Source of the DNA: Hydractinia symbiolongicarpus
Lineage: Eukaryota; Cnidaria; Hydrozoa; Anthoathecata; Hydractiniidae
Reading direction: 5' to 3'
Assembly: GCF_029227915.1 (NCBI RefSeq)
Contig: NC_079879.1
Coordinates: forward strand, 62,001 to 126,000
Length of the DNA: 64,000 bases
The position numbers and the translations under genes are program-made. Of the stretch, positions 24,607-37,626 are shown piece after piece. Within the stretch, counting starts at the first letter, position 1. Every line of letters starts with the position of its first letter. The notes below the pieces were generated by a model. That model was not told where the DNA came from. It saw only the letters and a program-made list of their open reading frames with translations, and made no database searches.

Positions 24607-24739
24607 AAAAGGAGTTTATTCTCCGGCAAACGAAAACCTCGATTTCCCGTAAATCCCGGACCCGGCCTGTATAGTCGAAAGTATACAAAGAAAGTACGCA
24701 GGGAGTAAACTCATTTCCCGAACGATTCTTTAAATTATT

Positions 24740-27700
24740 TTTTCACCACTAAAACGCGTGAGACTTGTAGTTTCCAAAAATGATTTCATTTTTGATGAGA
24801 CGCTGAATAAAAGAAGTTTAATCGCCGGCAAACGAAAACCCGCGATTTCCCGTAAATCCCAGACTCGCACCGTATAGTCAAAAGTATACAAAGAAAGTAC
24901 CCAGGGAGTAAACTCATTTCCCGAACGATTCTTTAAATTATTTTTTCACCACTAAAACGCATGAGACTTGTAGTTTTCAAAAATGATTTCATTTTTGATG
25001 AGACGCTGAATAAAAGTAGTTTAGTCGCCGGCAAACGAAAACCCGCGATTTCCCGTATATGCCGGACTCGGCACGTATAGTCGAATGTATACAAAGAAAG
25101 TACCCAGGGAGTAAACTCATTTCCCGAACGATTTTTTAAATTATTTTTTCACCACCAAAACGCATGAGACTTGTAGTTTTCAAAAATGATTTCATTTTTG
25201 ATGAGACGCTGAATAAAATGAGTTTAATCTCCGGCAAACGAAAACCCGTGATTTCCCCTAAATCCCGGACTCGGCCCGTGTAGTCAAAAGTACACAAAGA
25301 AAGTACCCAGGGAGTAAACTCATTTCCCGAACGATTCTTTAAATTATTTTTTCACCACTAAAACGCATGAGACTTGTAGTTTTCAAAAATGATTTTATTT
25401 TTGATGAGACGCTGAATAAAAGGAGTTTATTCTCCGGCAAACGAAAACCTCGATTTCCCGTAAATCCCGGACCCGGCCTGTATAGTCGAAAGTATACAAA
25501 GAAAGTACGCAGGGAGTAAACTCATTTCCCGAACGATTCTTTAAATTATTTTTTCACCACTAAAACGCGTGAGACTTGTAGTTTTCAAAAATGATTTCAT
25601 TTTTGATGAGACGCTGAAAAAAAGGAGTTTATTCGACGGCAAACGAAAACCCGCGATTTCCCGTAAATCCCAGACTCGGACCGTATAGTCAAAAGTATAC
25701 AAAGAAAGTACCCAGGGAGTAAACTCATTTCCCGAACGATTCTTTAAATTATTTTTTCATCAATAAAACGCATGAGACTTGTAGTTTTCAAAAATGATTT
25801 CATTTTTGATGAGACGCTGAATAAAAGGATTTTAATCGCCGGCAAACGAAAACCCGCGATTTCCCGTATATCCCGGACTAGGCCCGTATAGTCGAATGTA
25901 TACAAAGAAAGTACCCAGTTAGTAAACTCATTTCCCGAACGATTTTTTAAATTATTTTTTCACCACCAAAACGCATGAGACTTGTAGTTTTTAAAAATGA
26001 TTTCATTTTTGATGAGACGCTGAATAAAAGGAGTTTAATCTCCGGCGAACGAAAACCCGTGATTTCCCCTAAATCCCTGACCCGGGCCGTATAGTCAAAA
26101 GTACACAAAGAAAGTACGCAGGGAGTAAACTCATTTCCCGAACGATTCTTTAAATTATTTTTTCACTACTAAAACGCATGAGACTTGTAGTTTTCAAAAA
26201 TGATTTCAATTTTGATGAGACGCTGAAAAAAAGGAGTTTATTCGAAGGCAAACGAAAACCCGCGATTTCCCGTAAATCCCAGACTCGCACCGTATAGTCA
26301 AAAGTATACAAAGAAAGTACCCAGGGAGTAAACTCATTTCCCGAACGATTCTTTAAATTATTTTTTCACCACCAAAACGCATGAGACTTGTAGTTTTTAA
26401 AAATGATTTCATTTTTGATGAGACGCTGAATAAAAGGAGTTTAATCTCCGGCGAACGAAAACCCGTGATTTCCCCTAAATCCCGGACCCGGGCCGTATAG
26501 TCAAAAGTACACAAAGAAAGTACGCAGGGAGTAAACTCATTTCCCGAACGATTCTTTAAATTATTTTTTCACTACTAAAACGCATGAGACTTGTAGTTTT
26601 CAAAAATGATTTCAATTTTGATGAGACGCTAAAAAAAGGAGTTTATTCGAAGGCAAACGAAAACCCGCGATTTCCCGTAAATCCCAGACTCGGACCGTAT
26701 AGTCAAAAGTATACAAGGAAAGTACCCAGGGAGTAAACTCATTTCCCGAACGATTCTTTAAATTATTTTTTCACCACCAAAACGCATGAGACTTGTATAT
26801 TTTAAAAATGATTTCATTTTTGATGAGACGCTGAATAAAAGGAGTTTAATCTCCGGCAAACGAAAACCCGTGATTTCCCCTTAATCCCGGACCCGGGCCG
26901 TATAGTCAAAAGTACACAAAGAAAGTACGCAGGGAGTAAACTCATTTCCCGAGCGATTCTTTAAATTATTTTTTCACTACTAAAACGCATGAGACTTGTA
27001 GTTTTCAAAAATGATTTCATTCTTGATGAGACGCTGAATAAAAGAGTTTAATCTCCGGCAAACGAAAACCCGTGAGTTCCCGTAAATCCTGGACCCGGCC
27101 CGTATAGTCAAAAGTACACAAAGAAAGTACGCAGGGAGTAAACTCATTTCTCGAACGATTTTTTAAATTAATTTTTTACCACTAAAACGCATAAGACTTG
27201 CATTTTTCAAAAATGTTTTCATTTTTGATGAGACGCTGAATAAAAGGAGTTTAATCTCGGGCAAACGAAAACCCACGACTTCCCGTAAATTCCGGACTCG
27301 GCCCGTGTAGTCAAAAGTATACAAAGAAAGTACGCAGGGAGTAAACTCATTTCCCGAACGATTCTTTAAATTATTTTTTCACCACTAAAACGCGTGAGAC
27401 TTGTAGTTTTCAAAAATGATTTCATTTTTGATGAGACGCTGAATAAAAGAAGTTTAATCGCCGGCAAACGAAAACCCGCGATTTCCCGTAAATCCCGGAC
27501 TCGGCCCGTATAGTCAAAAGTATACAAAGAAAGTGCCCAGGGAGTAAACCCATTTCCCGATCGATTTTTTAAATTATTTTTCACCACTAAGACGCATGAG
27601 ACTTGTAGTTTTCAAAAATGATTTCAATTTTGATGAGACGCTGAAAAAAAGGAGTTTATTCGACGGCAAACGAAAACCCGCGATTTCCCGTAAATCCCAG

Positions 27701-29402
27701 ACTCGGACCGTATAGTCAAAAGTATACAAAGAAAGTACCCAGGGAGTAAACTCATTTCCCGAACGATTCTTTAAATTATTTTTTCACTACTAAAACGCAT
27801 GAGACTTGTAGTTTTCAAAAGTGATTTCATTTTTGATGAGAGGCTGAACAAGAGAAGTTTAATCGCCAACAAACGAAAACCCGCGATTTCCCGTAAATCC
27901 CGGGCTTGACCCGTATAGTCGAATGTATACAAAGAAAGTACCCAGGGAGTAAACTCATTTCCCGAACGATTTTTTAAAATATTTTTTCACCACCAAAACG
28001 CATGAGACTTGTAGTTTTTAAAAATGATTTCATTTTTGATGAGAGGCTGAACAAAAGAAGTTTAATCGCCAACAAACGAAAACCCGCGATTTCCCGTAAA
28101 TCCCGGGCTTGACCCGTATAGTCGAATGTATAAAAAGAAAGTACCCAGGAAGTAAACTCATTTCCCGATCGATTTTTGAAATTATTTTTTCACCACTAAG
28201 AAGCATGAGACTTGTAGTTTTCAAAAATGATTTCATTTTTGATGAGACGCTGAATAAAAGAGTTTAATCTCCGGCAAACGAAAACCCGTGATTTCCCGTA
28301 AATCCCGGACCCGGCCTGTATAGTCAAAAGTACACAAAGAAAGTACGCAGGGAATAAACTCATTTCCCGAACGATTCTTTAAATTATGTTTTCACCACTA
28401 AAACGCGTGAGACTTGTAGTTTCCAAAAATGATTTCATTTTTGATGAGACGCTGAATAAAAGAAGTTTAATCGCCGGCAAACGAAAACCCGCGATTTCCC
28501 GTAAATCCCGGACTCGGCCCGTGTAGTCAAAAGTACACAAAGAAAGTACCCAGGGAGTAAACTTATTTCCCGAACGATTCTTTAAATTATTTTTTCACCA
28601 CTAAAACGCATGAGACTTGTAGTTTTCAAAAATGATTTCGTTTTTGATGAGACGCTGAATAGAAGGAGTTTAATCGCCGGCAAACGAAAACCCGCGATTT
28701 CCCGTATATCCCGGACTAGGCCCGTATAATCGAATGTATACAAAGAAAGTACCCAGGGAGTAAACTCATTTCCCGAACGATTTTTTAAATTATTTTTTCA
28801 CCACCAAAACGCATGAGACTTGTAGTTTTTAAAAATGATTTCATTATTGATGAGAGGCTGAATAAAAGGAGTTTAATCTCCCGCAAACGAAAACCCGTGA
28901 TTTCCCCTAAATCCCAGACCCGGGCCGTATAGTCAAAAGTACACAAAGAAAGTACGCAGGGAGTAAACTCATTTCCCGAACGATTCTTTAAATTATTTTT
29001 TCACTACTAAAACGCATGAGACTTGTAGTTTTCAAAAGTGATTTCATTTTTAATGAGAGGCTGAACAAAAGAAGTTTAATCGCCAACAAACGAAAACCCG
29101 CAATTTCCCGTAAATCCCGGGCTTGACCCGTATAGTCGAATGTATAAAAAGAAAGTACCCAGGGAGTAAACTCATTTCCCGATCGATTTTTGAAATTATT
29201 TTTTCACCACTAAGAAGCATGAGACTTGTAGTTTTCAAAAATGATTTCATTTTTGATGAGACGCTGAATAAAAGAGTTTAATCTCCGGCAAACGAAAACC
29301 CGTGATTTCCCGTAAATCCCGGACCCGGCCCGTATAGTCAAAAGTACACAAAGAAAGTACGCAGGGAGTAAACTCATTTCCCGAACGATTCTTTAAATTA
29401 TG
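24740..29402. repeat. 4,663-bp (23-monomer) higher-order repeat, copy 1
   Basis: Ordered monomer types recur 4,663 bp downstream. Example markers are tttcaccact before aaaacgcgtg at 24,741 and 29,404, the monomer reading aaaagtagtttagtcgcc at about 25,014 and 29,677, and cgacggc at 25,634 and 30,297. Internal monomer types are strongly different from each other while corresponding monomers in successive copies are nearly identical, which is the defining pattern of an HOR. Confidence 0.9.
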
Positions 29403-32400
29403 TTTTCACCACTAAAACGCGTGAGACTTGTAGTTTCCAAAAATGATTTCATTTTTGATGAGACGCTGAATAAAAGAAGTTTAATCGCCGGCAAACGAAA
29501 ACCCGCGATTTCCCGTAAATCCCGGACTCGGACCGTATAGTCAAAAGTATACAAAGAAAGTACCCAGGGAGTAAACTCATTTCCCGAACGATTCTTTAAA
29601 TTATTTTTTCACCACTAAAACGCATGAGACTTGTAGTTTTCAAAAATGATTTCATTTTTGATGAGACGCTGAATAAAAGTAGTTTAGTCGCCGGCAAACG
29701 AAAACCCGCGATTTCCCGTATATGCCGGACTCGGCACGTATAGTCGAATGTATACAAAGAAAGTACCCAGGGAGTAAACTCATTTCCCGAACGATTTTTT
29801 AAATTATTTTTTCACCACCAAAACGCATGAGACTTGTAGTTTTCAAAAATGATTTCATTTTTGATGAGACGCTGAATAAAATGAGTTTAATCTCCGGCAA
29901 ACGAAAACCCGTGATTTCCCCTAAATCCCGGACTCGGCCCGTGTAGTCAAAAGTACACAAAGAAAGTACCCAGGGAGTAAACTCATTTCCCGAACGATTC
30001 TTTAAATTATTTTTTCACCACTAAAACGCATGAGACTTGTAGTTTTCAAAAATGATTTTATTTTTGATGAGACGCTGAATAAAAGGAGTTTATTCTCCGG
30101 CAAACGAAAACCTCGATTTCCCGTAAATCCCGGACCCGGCCTGTATAGTCGAAAGTATACAAAGAAAGTACGCAGGGAGTAAACTCATTTCCCGAACGAT
30201 TCTTTAAATTATTTTTTCACCACTAAAACGCGTGAGACTTGTAGTTTTTAAAAATGATTTCATTTTTGATGAGACGCTGAAAAAAAGGAGTTTATTCGAC
30301 GGCAAACGAAAACCCGCGATTTCCCGTAAATCCCAGACTCGGACCGTATAGTCAAAAGTATACAAAGAAAGTACCCAGGGAGTAAACTCATTTCCCGAAC
30401 TGTTCTTTAAATTATTTTTTCATCAATAAAACGCATGAGACTTGTAGTTTTCAAAAATGATTTCATTTTTGATGAGACGCTGAATAAAAGGATTTTAATC
30501 GCCGGCAAACGAAAACCCGCGATTTCCCGTATATCCCGGACTAGGCCCGTATAGTCGAATGTATACAAAGAAAGTACCCAGTTAGTAAACTCATTTCCCG
30601 AACGATTTTTTAAATTATTTTTTCACCACCAAAACGCATGAGACTTGTAGTTTTTAAAAATGATTTCATTTTTGATGAGACGCTGAATAAAAGGAGTTTA
30701 ATCTCCGGCGAACGAAAACCCGTGATTTCCCCTAAATCCCTGACCCGGGCCGTATAGTCAAAAGTACACAAAGAAAGTACGCAGGGAGTAAACTCATTTC
30801 CCGAACGATTCTTTAAATTATTTTTTCACTACTAAAACGCATGAGACTTGTAGTTTTCAAAAATGATTTCAATTTTGATGAGACGCTGAAAAAAAGGAGT
30901 TTATTCGAAGGCAAACGAAAACCCGCGATTTCCCGTAAATCCCAGACTCGCACCGTATAGTCAAAAGTATACAAAGAAAGTACCCAGGGAGTAAACTCAT
31001 TTCCCGAACGATTCTTTAAATTATTTTTTCACCACCAAAACGCATGAGACTTGTAGTTTTTAAAAATGATTTCATTTTTGATGAGACGCTGAATAAAAGG
31101 AGTTTAATCTCCGGCGAACGAAAACCCGTGATTTCCCCTAAATCCCGGACCCGGGCCGTATAGTCAAAAGTACACAAAGAAAGTACGCAGGGAGTAAACT
31201 CATTTCCCGAACGATTCTTTAAATTATTTTTTCACTACTAAAACGCATGAGACTTGTAGTTTTCAAAAATGATTTCAATTTTGATGAGACGCTAAAAAAA
31301 GGAGTTTATTCGAAGGCAAACGAAAACCCGCGATTTCCCGTAAATCCCAGACTCGGACCGTATAGTCAAAAGTATACAAGGAAAGTACCCAGGGAGTAAA
31401 CTCATTTCCCGAACGATTCTTTAAATTATTTTTTCACCACCAAAACGCATGAGACTTGTATATTTTAAAAATGATTTCATTTTTGATGAGACGCTGAATA
31501 AAAGGAGTTTAATCTCCGGCAAACGAAAACCCGTGATTTCCCCTTAATCCCGGACCCGGGCCGTATAGTCAAAAGTACACAAAGAAAGTACGCAGGGAGT
31601 AAACTCATTTCCCGAGCGATTCTTTAAATTATTTTTTCACTACTAAAACGCATGAGACTTGTAGTTTTCAAAAATGATTTCATTCTTGATGAGACGCTGA
31701 ATAAAAGAGTTTAATCTCCGGCAAACGAAAACCCGTGAGTTCCCGTAAATCCTGGACCCGGCCCGTATAGTCAAAAGTACACAAAGAAAGTACGCAGGGA
31801 GTAAACTCATTTCTCGAACGATTTTTTAAATTAATTTTTTACCACTAAAACGCATAAGACTTGCATTTTTCAAAAATGTTTTCATTTTTGATGAGACGCT
31901 GAATAAAAGGAGTTTAATCTCGGGCAAACGAAAACCCACGACTTCCCGTAAATTCCGGACTCGGCCCGTGTAGTCAAAAGTATACAAAGAAAGTACGCAG
32001 GGAGTAAACTCATTTCCCGAACGATTCTTTAAATTATTTTTTCACCACTAAAACGCGTGAGACTTGTAGTTTTCAAAAATGATTTCATTTTTGATGAGAC
32101 GCTGAATAAAAGAAGTTTAATCGCCGGCAAACGAAAACCCGCGATTTCCCGTAAATCCCGGACTCGGCCCGTATAGTCAAAAGTATACAAAGAAAGTGCC
32201 CAGGGAGTAAACCCATTTCCCGATCGATTTTTTAAATTATTTTTCACCACTAAGACGCATGAGACTTGTAGTTTTCAAAAATGATTTCAATTTTGATGAG
32301 ACGCTGAAAAAAAGGAGTTTATTCGACGGCAAACGAAAACCCGCGATTTCCCGTAAATCCCAGACTCGGACCGTATAGTCAAAAGTATACAAAGAAAGTA

Positions 32401-34065
32401 CCCAGGGAGTAAACTCATTTCCCGAACGATTCTTTAAATTATTTTTTCACTACTAAAACGCATGAGACTTGTAGTTTTCAAAAGTGATTTCATTTTTGAT
32501 GAGAGGCTGAACAAGAGAAGTTTAATCGCCAACAAACGAAAACCCGCGATTTCCCGTAAATCCCGGGCTTGACCCGTATAGTCGAATGTATACAAAGAAA
32601 GTACCCAGGGAGTAAACTCATTTCCCGAACGATTTTTTAAAATATTTTTTCACCACCAAAACGCATGAGACTTGTAGTTTTTAAAAATGATTTCATTTTT
32701 GATGAGAGGCTGAACAAAAGAAGTTTAATCGCCAACAAACGAAAACCCGCGATTTCCCGTAAATCCCGGGCTTGACCCGTATAGTCGAATGTATAAAAAG
32801 AAAGTACCCAGGAAGTAAACTCATTTCCCGATCGATTTTTGAAATTATTTTTTCACCACTAAGAAGCATGAGACTTGTAGTTTTCAAAAATGATTTCATT
32901 TTTGATGAGACGCTGAATAAAAGAGTTTAATCTCCGGCAAACGAAAACCCGTGATTTCCCGTAAATCCCGGACCCGGCCTGTATAGTCAAAAGTACACAA
33001 AGAAAGTACGCAGGGAATAAACTCATTTCCCGAACGATTCTTTAAATTATGTTTTCACCACTAAAACGCGTGAGACTTGTAGTTTCCAAAAATGATTTCA
33101 TTTTTGATGAGACGCTGAATAAAAGAAGTTTAATCGCCGGCAAACGAAAACCCGCGATTTCCCGTAAATCCCGGACTCGGCCCGTGTAGTCAAAAGTACA
33201 CAAAGAAAGTACCCAGGGAGTAAACTTATTTCCCGAACGATTCTTTAAATTATTTTTTCACCACTAAAACGCATGAGACTTGTAGTTTTCAAAAATGATT
33301 TCGTTTTTGATGAGACGCTGAATAGAAGGAGTTTAATCGCCGGCAAACGAAAACCCGCGATTTCCCGTATATCCCGGACTAGGCCCGTATAATCGAATGT
33401 ATACAAAGAAAGTACCCAGGGAGTAAACTCATTTCCCGAACGATTTTTTAAATTATTTTTTCACCACCAAAACGCATGAGACTTGTAGTTTTTAAAAATG
33501 ATTTCATTATTGATGAGAGGCTGAATAAAAGGAGTTTAATCTCCCGCAAACGAAAACCCGTGATTTCCCCTAAATCCCAGACCCGGGCCGTATAGTCAAA
33601 AGTACACAAAGAAAGTACGCAGGGAGTAAACTCATTTCCCGAACGATTCTTTAAATTATTTTTTCACTACTAAAACGCATGAGACTTGTAGTTTTCAAAA
33701 GTGATTTCATTTTTAATGAGAGGCTGAACAAAAGAAGTTTAATCGCCAACAAACGAAAACCCGCAATTTCCCGTAAATCCCGGGCTTGACCCGTATAGTC
33801 GAATGTATAAAAAGAAAGTACCCAGGGAGTAAACTCATTTCCCGATCGATTTTTGAAATTATTTTTTCACCACTAAGAAGCATGAGACTTGTAGTTTTCA
33901 AAAATGATTTCATTTTTGATGAGACGCTGAATAAAAGAGTTTAATCTCCGGCAAACGAAAACCCGTGATTTCCCGTAAATCCCGGACCCGGCCCGTATAG
34001 TCAAAAGTACACAAAGAAAGTACGCAGGGAGTAAACTCATTTCCCGAACGATTCTTTAAATTATG
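29403..34065. repeat. 4,663-bp (23-monomer) higher-order repeat, copy 2
   Basis: Second full copy; corresponding points are cgacggc at 30,297 (copy 1 25,634) and 34,960 (copy 3). It shares recent variants with copy 3 that copy 1 lacks, such as cccgaactgttctttaaatt (about 30,396 and 35,059, versus cccgaacgattctttaaatt in copy 1) and gtttttaaaaatg before the gctgaaaaaaagg monomer. This fits stepwise amplification in which copies 2 and 3 derive from one another. Confidence 0.9.
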
Positions 34066-36769
34066 TTTTCACCACTAAAACGCGTGAGACTTGTAGTTTC
34101 CAAAAATGATTTCATTTTTGATGAGACGCTGAATAAAAGAAGTTTAATCGCCGGCAAACGAAAACCCGCGATTTCCCGTAAATCCCGGACTCGGACCGTA
34201 TAGTCAAAAGTATACAAAGAAAGTACCCAGGGAGTAAACTCATTTCCCGAACGATTCTTTAAATTATTTTTTCACCACTAAAACGCATGAGACTTGTAGT
34301 TTTCAAAAATGATTTCATTTTTGATGAGACGCTGAATAAAAGTAGTTTAGTCGCCGGCAAACGAAAACCCGCGATTTCCCGTATATGCCGGACTCGGCAC
34401 GTATAGTCGAATGTATACAAAGAAAGTACCCAGGGAGTAAACTCATTTCCCGAACGATTTTTTAAATTATTTTTTCACCACCAAAACGCATGAGACTTGT
34501 AGTTTTCAAAAATGATTTCATTTTTGATGAGACGCTGAATAAAATGAGTTTAATCTCCGGCAAACGAAAACCCGTGATTTCCCCTAAATCCCGGACTCGG
34601 CCCGTGTAGTCAAAAGTACACAAAGAAAGTACCCAGGGAGTAAACTCATTTCCCGAACGATTCTTTAAATTATTTTTTCACCACTAAAACGCATGAGACT
34701 TGTAGTTTTCAAAAATGATTTTATTTTTGATGAGACGCTGAATAAAAGGAGTTTATTCTCCGGCAAACGAAAACCTCGATTTCCCGTAAATCCCGGACCC
34801 GGCCTGTATAGTCGAAAGTATACAAAGAAAGTACGCAGGGAGTAAACTCATTTCCCGAACGATTCTTTAAATTATTTTTTCACCACTAAAACGCGTGAGA
34901 CTTGTAGTTTTTAAAAATGATTTCATTTTTGATGAGACGCTGAAAAAAAGGAGTTTATTCGACGGCAAACGAAAACCCGCGATTTCCCGTAAATCCCAGA
35001 CTCGGACCGTATAGTCAAAAGTATACAAAGAAAGTACCCAGGGAGTAAACTCATTTCCCGAACTGTTCTTTAAATTATTTTTTCATCAATAAAACGCATG
35101 AGACTTGTAGTTTTCAAAAATGATTTCATTTTTGATGAGACGCTGAATAAAAGGATTTTAATCGCCGGCAAACGAAAACCCGCGATTTCCCGTATATCCC
35201 GGACTAGGCCCGTATAGTCGAATGTATACAAAGAAAGTACCCAGTTAGTAAACTCATTTCCCGAACGATTTTTTAAATTATTTTTTCACCACCAAAACGC
35301 ATGAGACTTGTAGTTTTTAAAAATGATTTCATTTTTGATGAGACGCTGAATAAAAGGAGTTTAATCTCCGGCGAACGAAAACCCGTGATTTCCCCTAAAT
35401 CCCTGACCCGGGCCGTATAGTCAAAAGTACACAAAGAAAGTACGCAGGGAGTAAACTCATTTCCCGAACGATTCTTTAAATTATTTTTTCACTACTAAAA
35501 CGCATGAGACTTGTAGTTTTCAAAAATGATTTCAATTTTGATGAGACGCTGAAAAAAAGGAGTTTATTCGAAGGCAAACGAAAACCCGCAATTTCCCGTA
35601 AATCCCAGACTCGCACCGTATAGTCAAAAGTATACAAAGAAAGTACCCAGGGAGTAAACTCATTTCCCGAACGATTCTTTAAATTATTTTTTCACCACCA
35701 AAACGCATGAGACTTGTAGTTTTTAAAAATGATTTCATTTTTGATGAGACGCTGAATAAAAGGAGTTTAATCTCCGGCGAACGAAAACCCGTGATTTCCC
35801 CTAAATCCCGGACCCGGGCCGTATAGTCAAAAGTACACAAAGAAAGTACGCAGGGAGTAAACTCATTTCCCGAACGATTCTTTAAATTATTTTTTCACTA
35901 CTAAAACGCATGAGACTTGTAGTTTTCAAAAATGATTTCAATTTTGATGAGACGCTAAAAAAAAGGAGTTTATTCGAAGGCAAACGAAAACCCGCGATTT
36001 CCCGTAAATCCCAGACTCGGACCGTATAGTCAAAAGTATACAAGGAAAGTACCCAGGGAGTAAACTCATTTCCCGAACGATTCTTTAAATTATTTTTTCA
36101 CCACCAAAACGCATGAGACTTGTATATTTTAAAAATGATTTCATTTTTGATGAGACGCTGAATAAAAGGAGTTTAATCTCCGGCAAACGAAAACCCGTGA
36201 TTTCCCCTTAATCCCGGACCCGGGCCGTATAGTCAAAAGTACACAAAGAAAGTACGCAGGGAGTAAACTCATTTCCCGAGCGATTCTTTAAATTATTTTT
36301 TCACTACTAAAACGCATGAGACTTGTAGTTTTCAAAAATGATTTCATTCTTGATGAGACGCTGAATAAAAGAGTTTAATCTCCGGCAAACAAAAACCCGC
36401 GATTTCCCGTAAATCCTGGACCCGGCCCGTATAGTCAAAAGTACACAAAGAAAGTACGCAGGGAGTAAACTCATTTCTCGAACGATTTTTTAAATTAATT
36501 TTTTACCACTAAAACGCATAAGACTTGCATTTTTCAAAAATGTTTTCATTTTTGATGAGACGCTGAATAAAAGGAGTTTAATCTCGGGCAAACGAAAACC
36601 CACGACTTCCCGTAAATCCCGGACTCGGCCCGTGTAGTCAAAAGTATACAAAGAAAGTACGCAGGGAGTAAACTCATTTCCCGAACGATTCTTTAAATTA
36701 TTTTTTCACCACTAAAACGCGTGAGACTTGTAGTTTTCAAAAATGATTTCATTTTTGATGAGACGCTGA
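34066..36769. repeat. 4,663-bp higher-order repeat, copy 3, truncated
   Basis: Follows copy 2 in phase for about 2.7 kb and then leaves it at about 36,769. Copies 1 and 2 continue there with gctgaataaaagaag, while this copy runs into gctgaaaaaaagg, caacaatgattt and gggagaaaactc. Those monomers match 43,255-44,030. The switch is therefore a recombination between HOR types, still in monomer register. Confidence 0.85.
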
Positions 36770-37626
36770 AAAAAAGGAGTTTATTCGACGGCAAACGAAA
36801 ACCCGCGATTTCCCGTAAATCCCAGACTCGGACCGTATAGTCAAAAGTATACAAAGAAAGTACCCAGGGAGTAAACTCATTTCCCGAACGATTCTTTAAA
36901 TTATTTTTTCACCACTAAAACGCATGAGACTTGTAGTTTTCAACAATGATTTCATTTTTGATGAGACGCTGAATAAAAGGAGTTTAATCGCCGGCAAACG
37001 AAAACCCGCGATTTGCCGTATATCCCGGACTAGGCCCGTATAGTCGAATGTATACAAAGAAAGTACCCAGGGAGAAAACTCATTTCCCGAACGATTTTTT
37101 AAATTATTTTTTCACCACCAAAACGCATGAGACTTGTAGTTTTTAAAAATGATTTCATTTTTGATGAGACGCTGAATAAAAGGAGTTTAATCTCCGGCGA
37201 ACGAAAACCCGTGATTTCCCCTAAATCCCGGCCCCGGGCCGTATAGTCAAAAGTACACAAAGAAAGTACGCAGGGAGTAAACTCATTTCCCGATCGATTC
37301 TTTAAATTATTTTTTCACTACTAAAACGCATGAGACTTGTAGTTTTCAAAAATGATTTCAATTTTGATAAGACGCTAAAAAAAAGGAGTTTATTCGAAGG
37401 CAAACGAAAACCCGCGATTTCCCGTAAATCCCAGACTCGGACCGTATAGTCAAAAGTATACAAGGAAAGTACCCAGGGAGTAAACTCATTTCCCGAACGA
37501 TTCTTTAAATTATTTTTTCACCACTAAAACGCATGAGACTTGTAGTTTTCAAAAATGATTTCGTTTTTGATGAGACGCTGAATAGAAGGAGTTTAATCGC
37601 CGGCAAACGAAAACCCGCGATTTCCC
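36770..37626. repeat. Four-monomer bridge shared with the 20-monomer HOR, ending in a hybrid monomer
   Basis: The order gctgaaaaaaagg, caacaatg (about 36,942), gggagaaaactc (about 37,070), ggccccgggcc (about 37,230) and gataagacgctaaaaaaaagg (about 37,366) matches 43,255-44,030 at an offset of about 6,490 bp. The last monomer starts as the gaatagaagg type but after cccgta switches to the aatcccgggcttgaccc type, so a breakpoint lies at about 37,575-37,630. Its 72-codon minus-strand frame (37,549-37,767) is a product of this hybrid. Confidence 0.82.
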
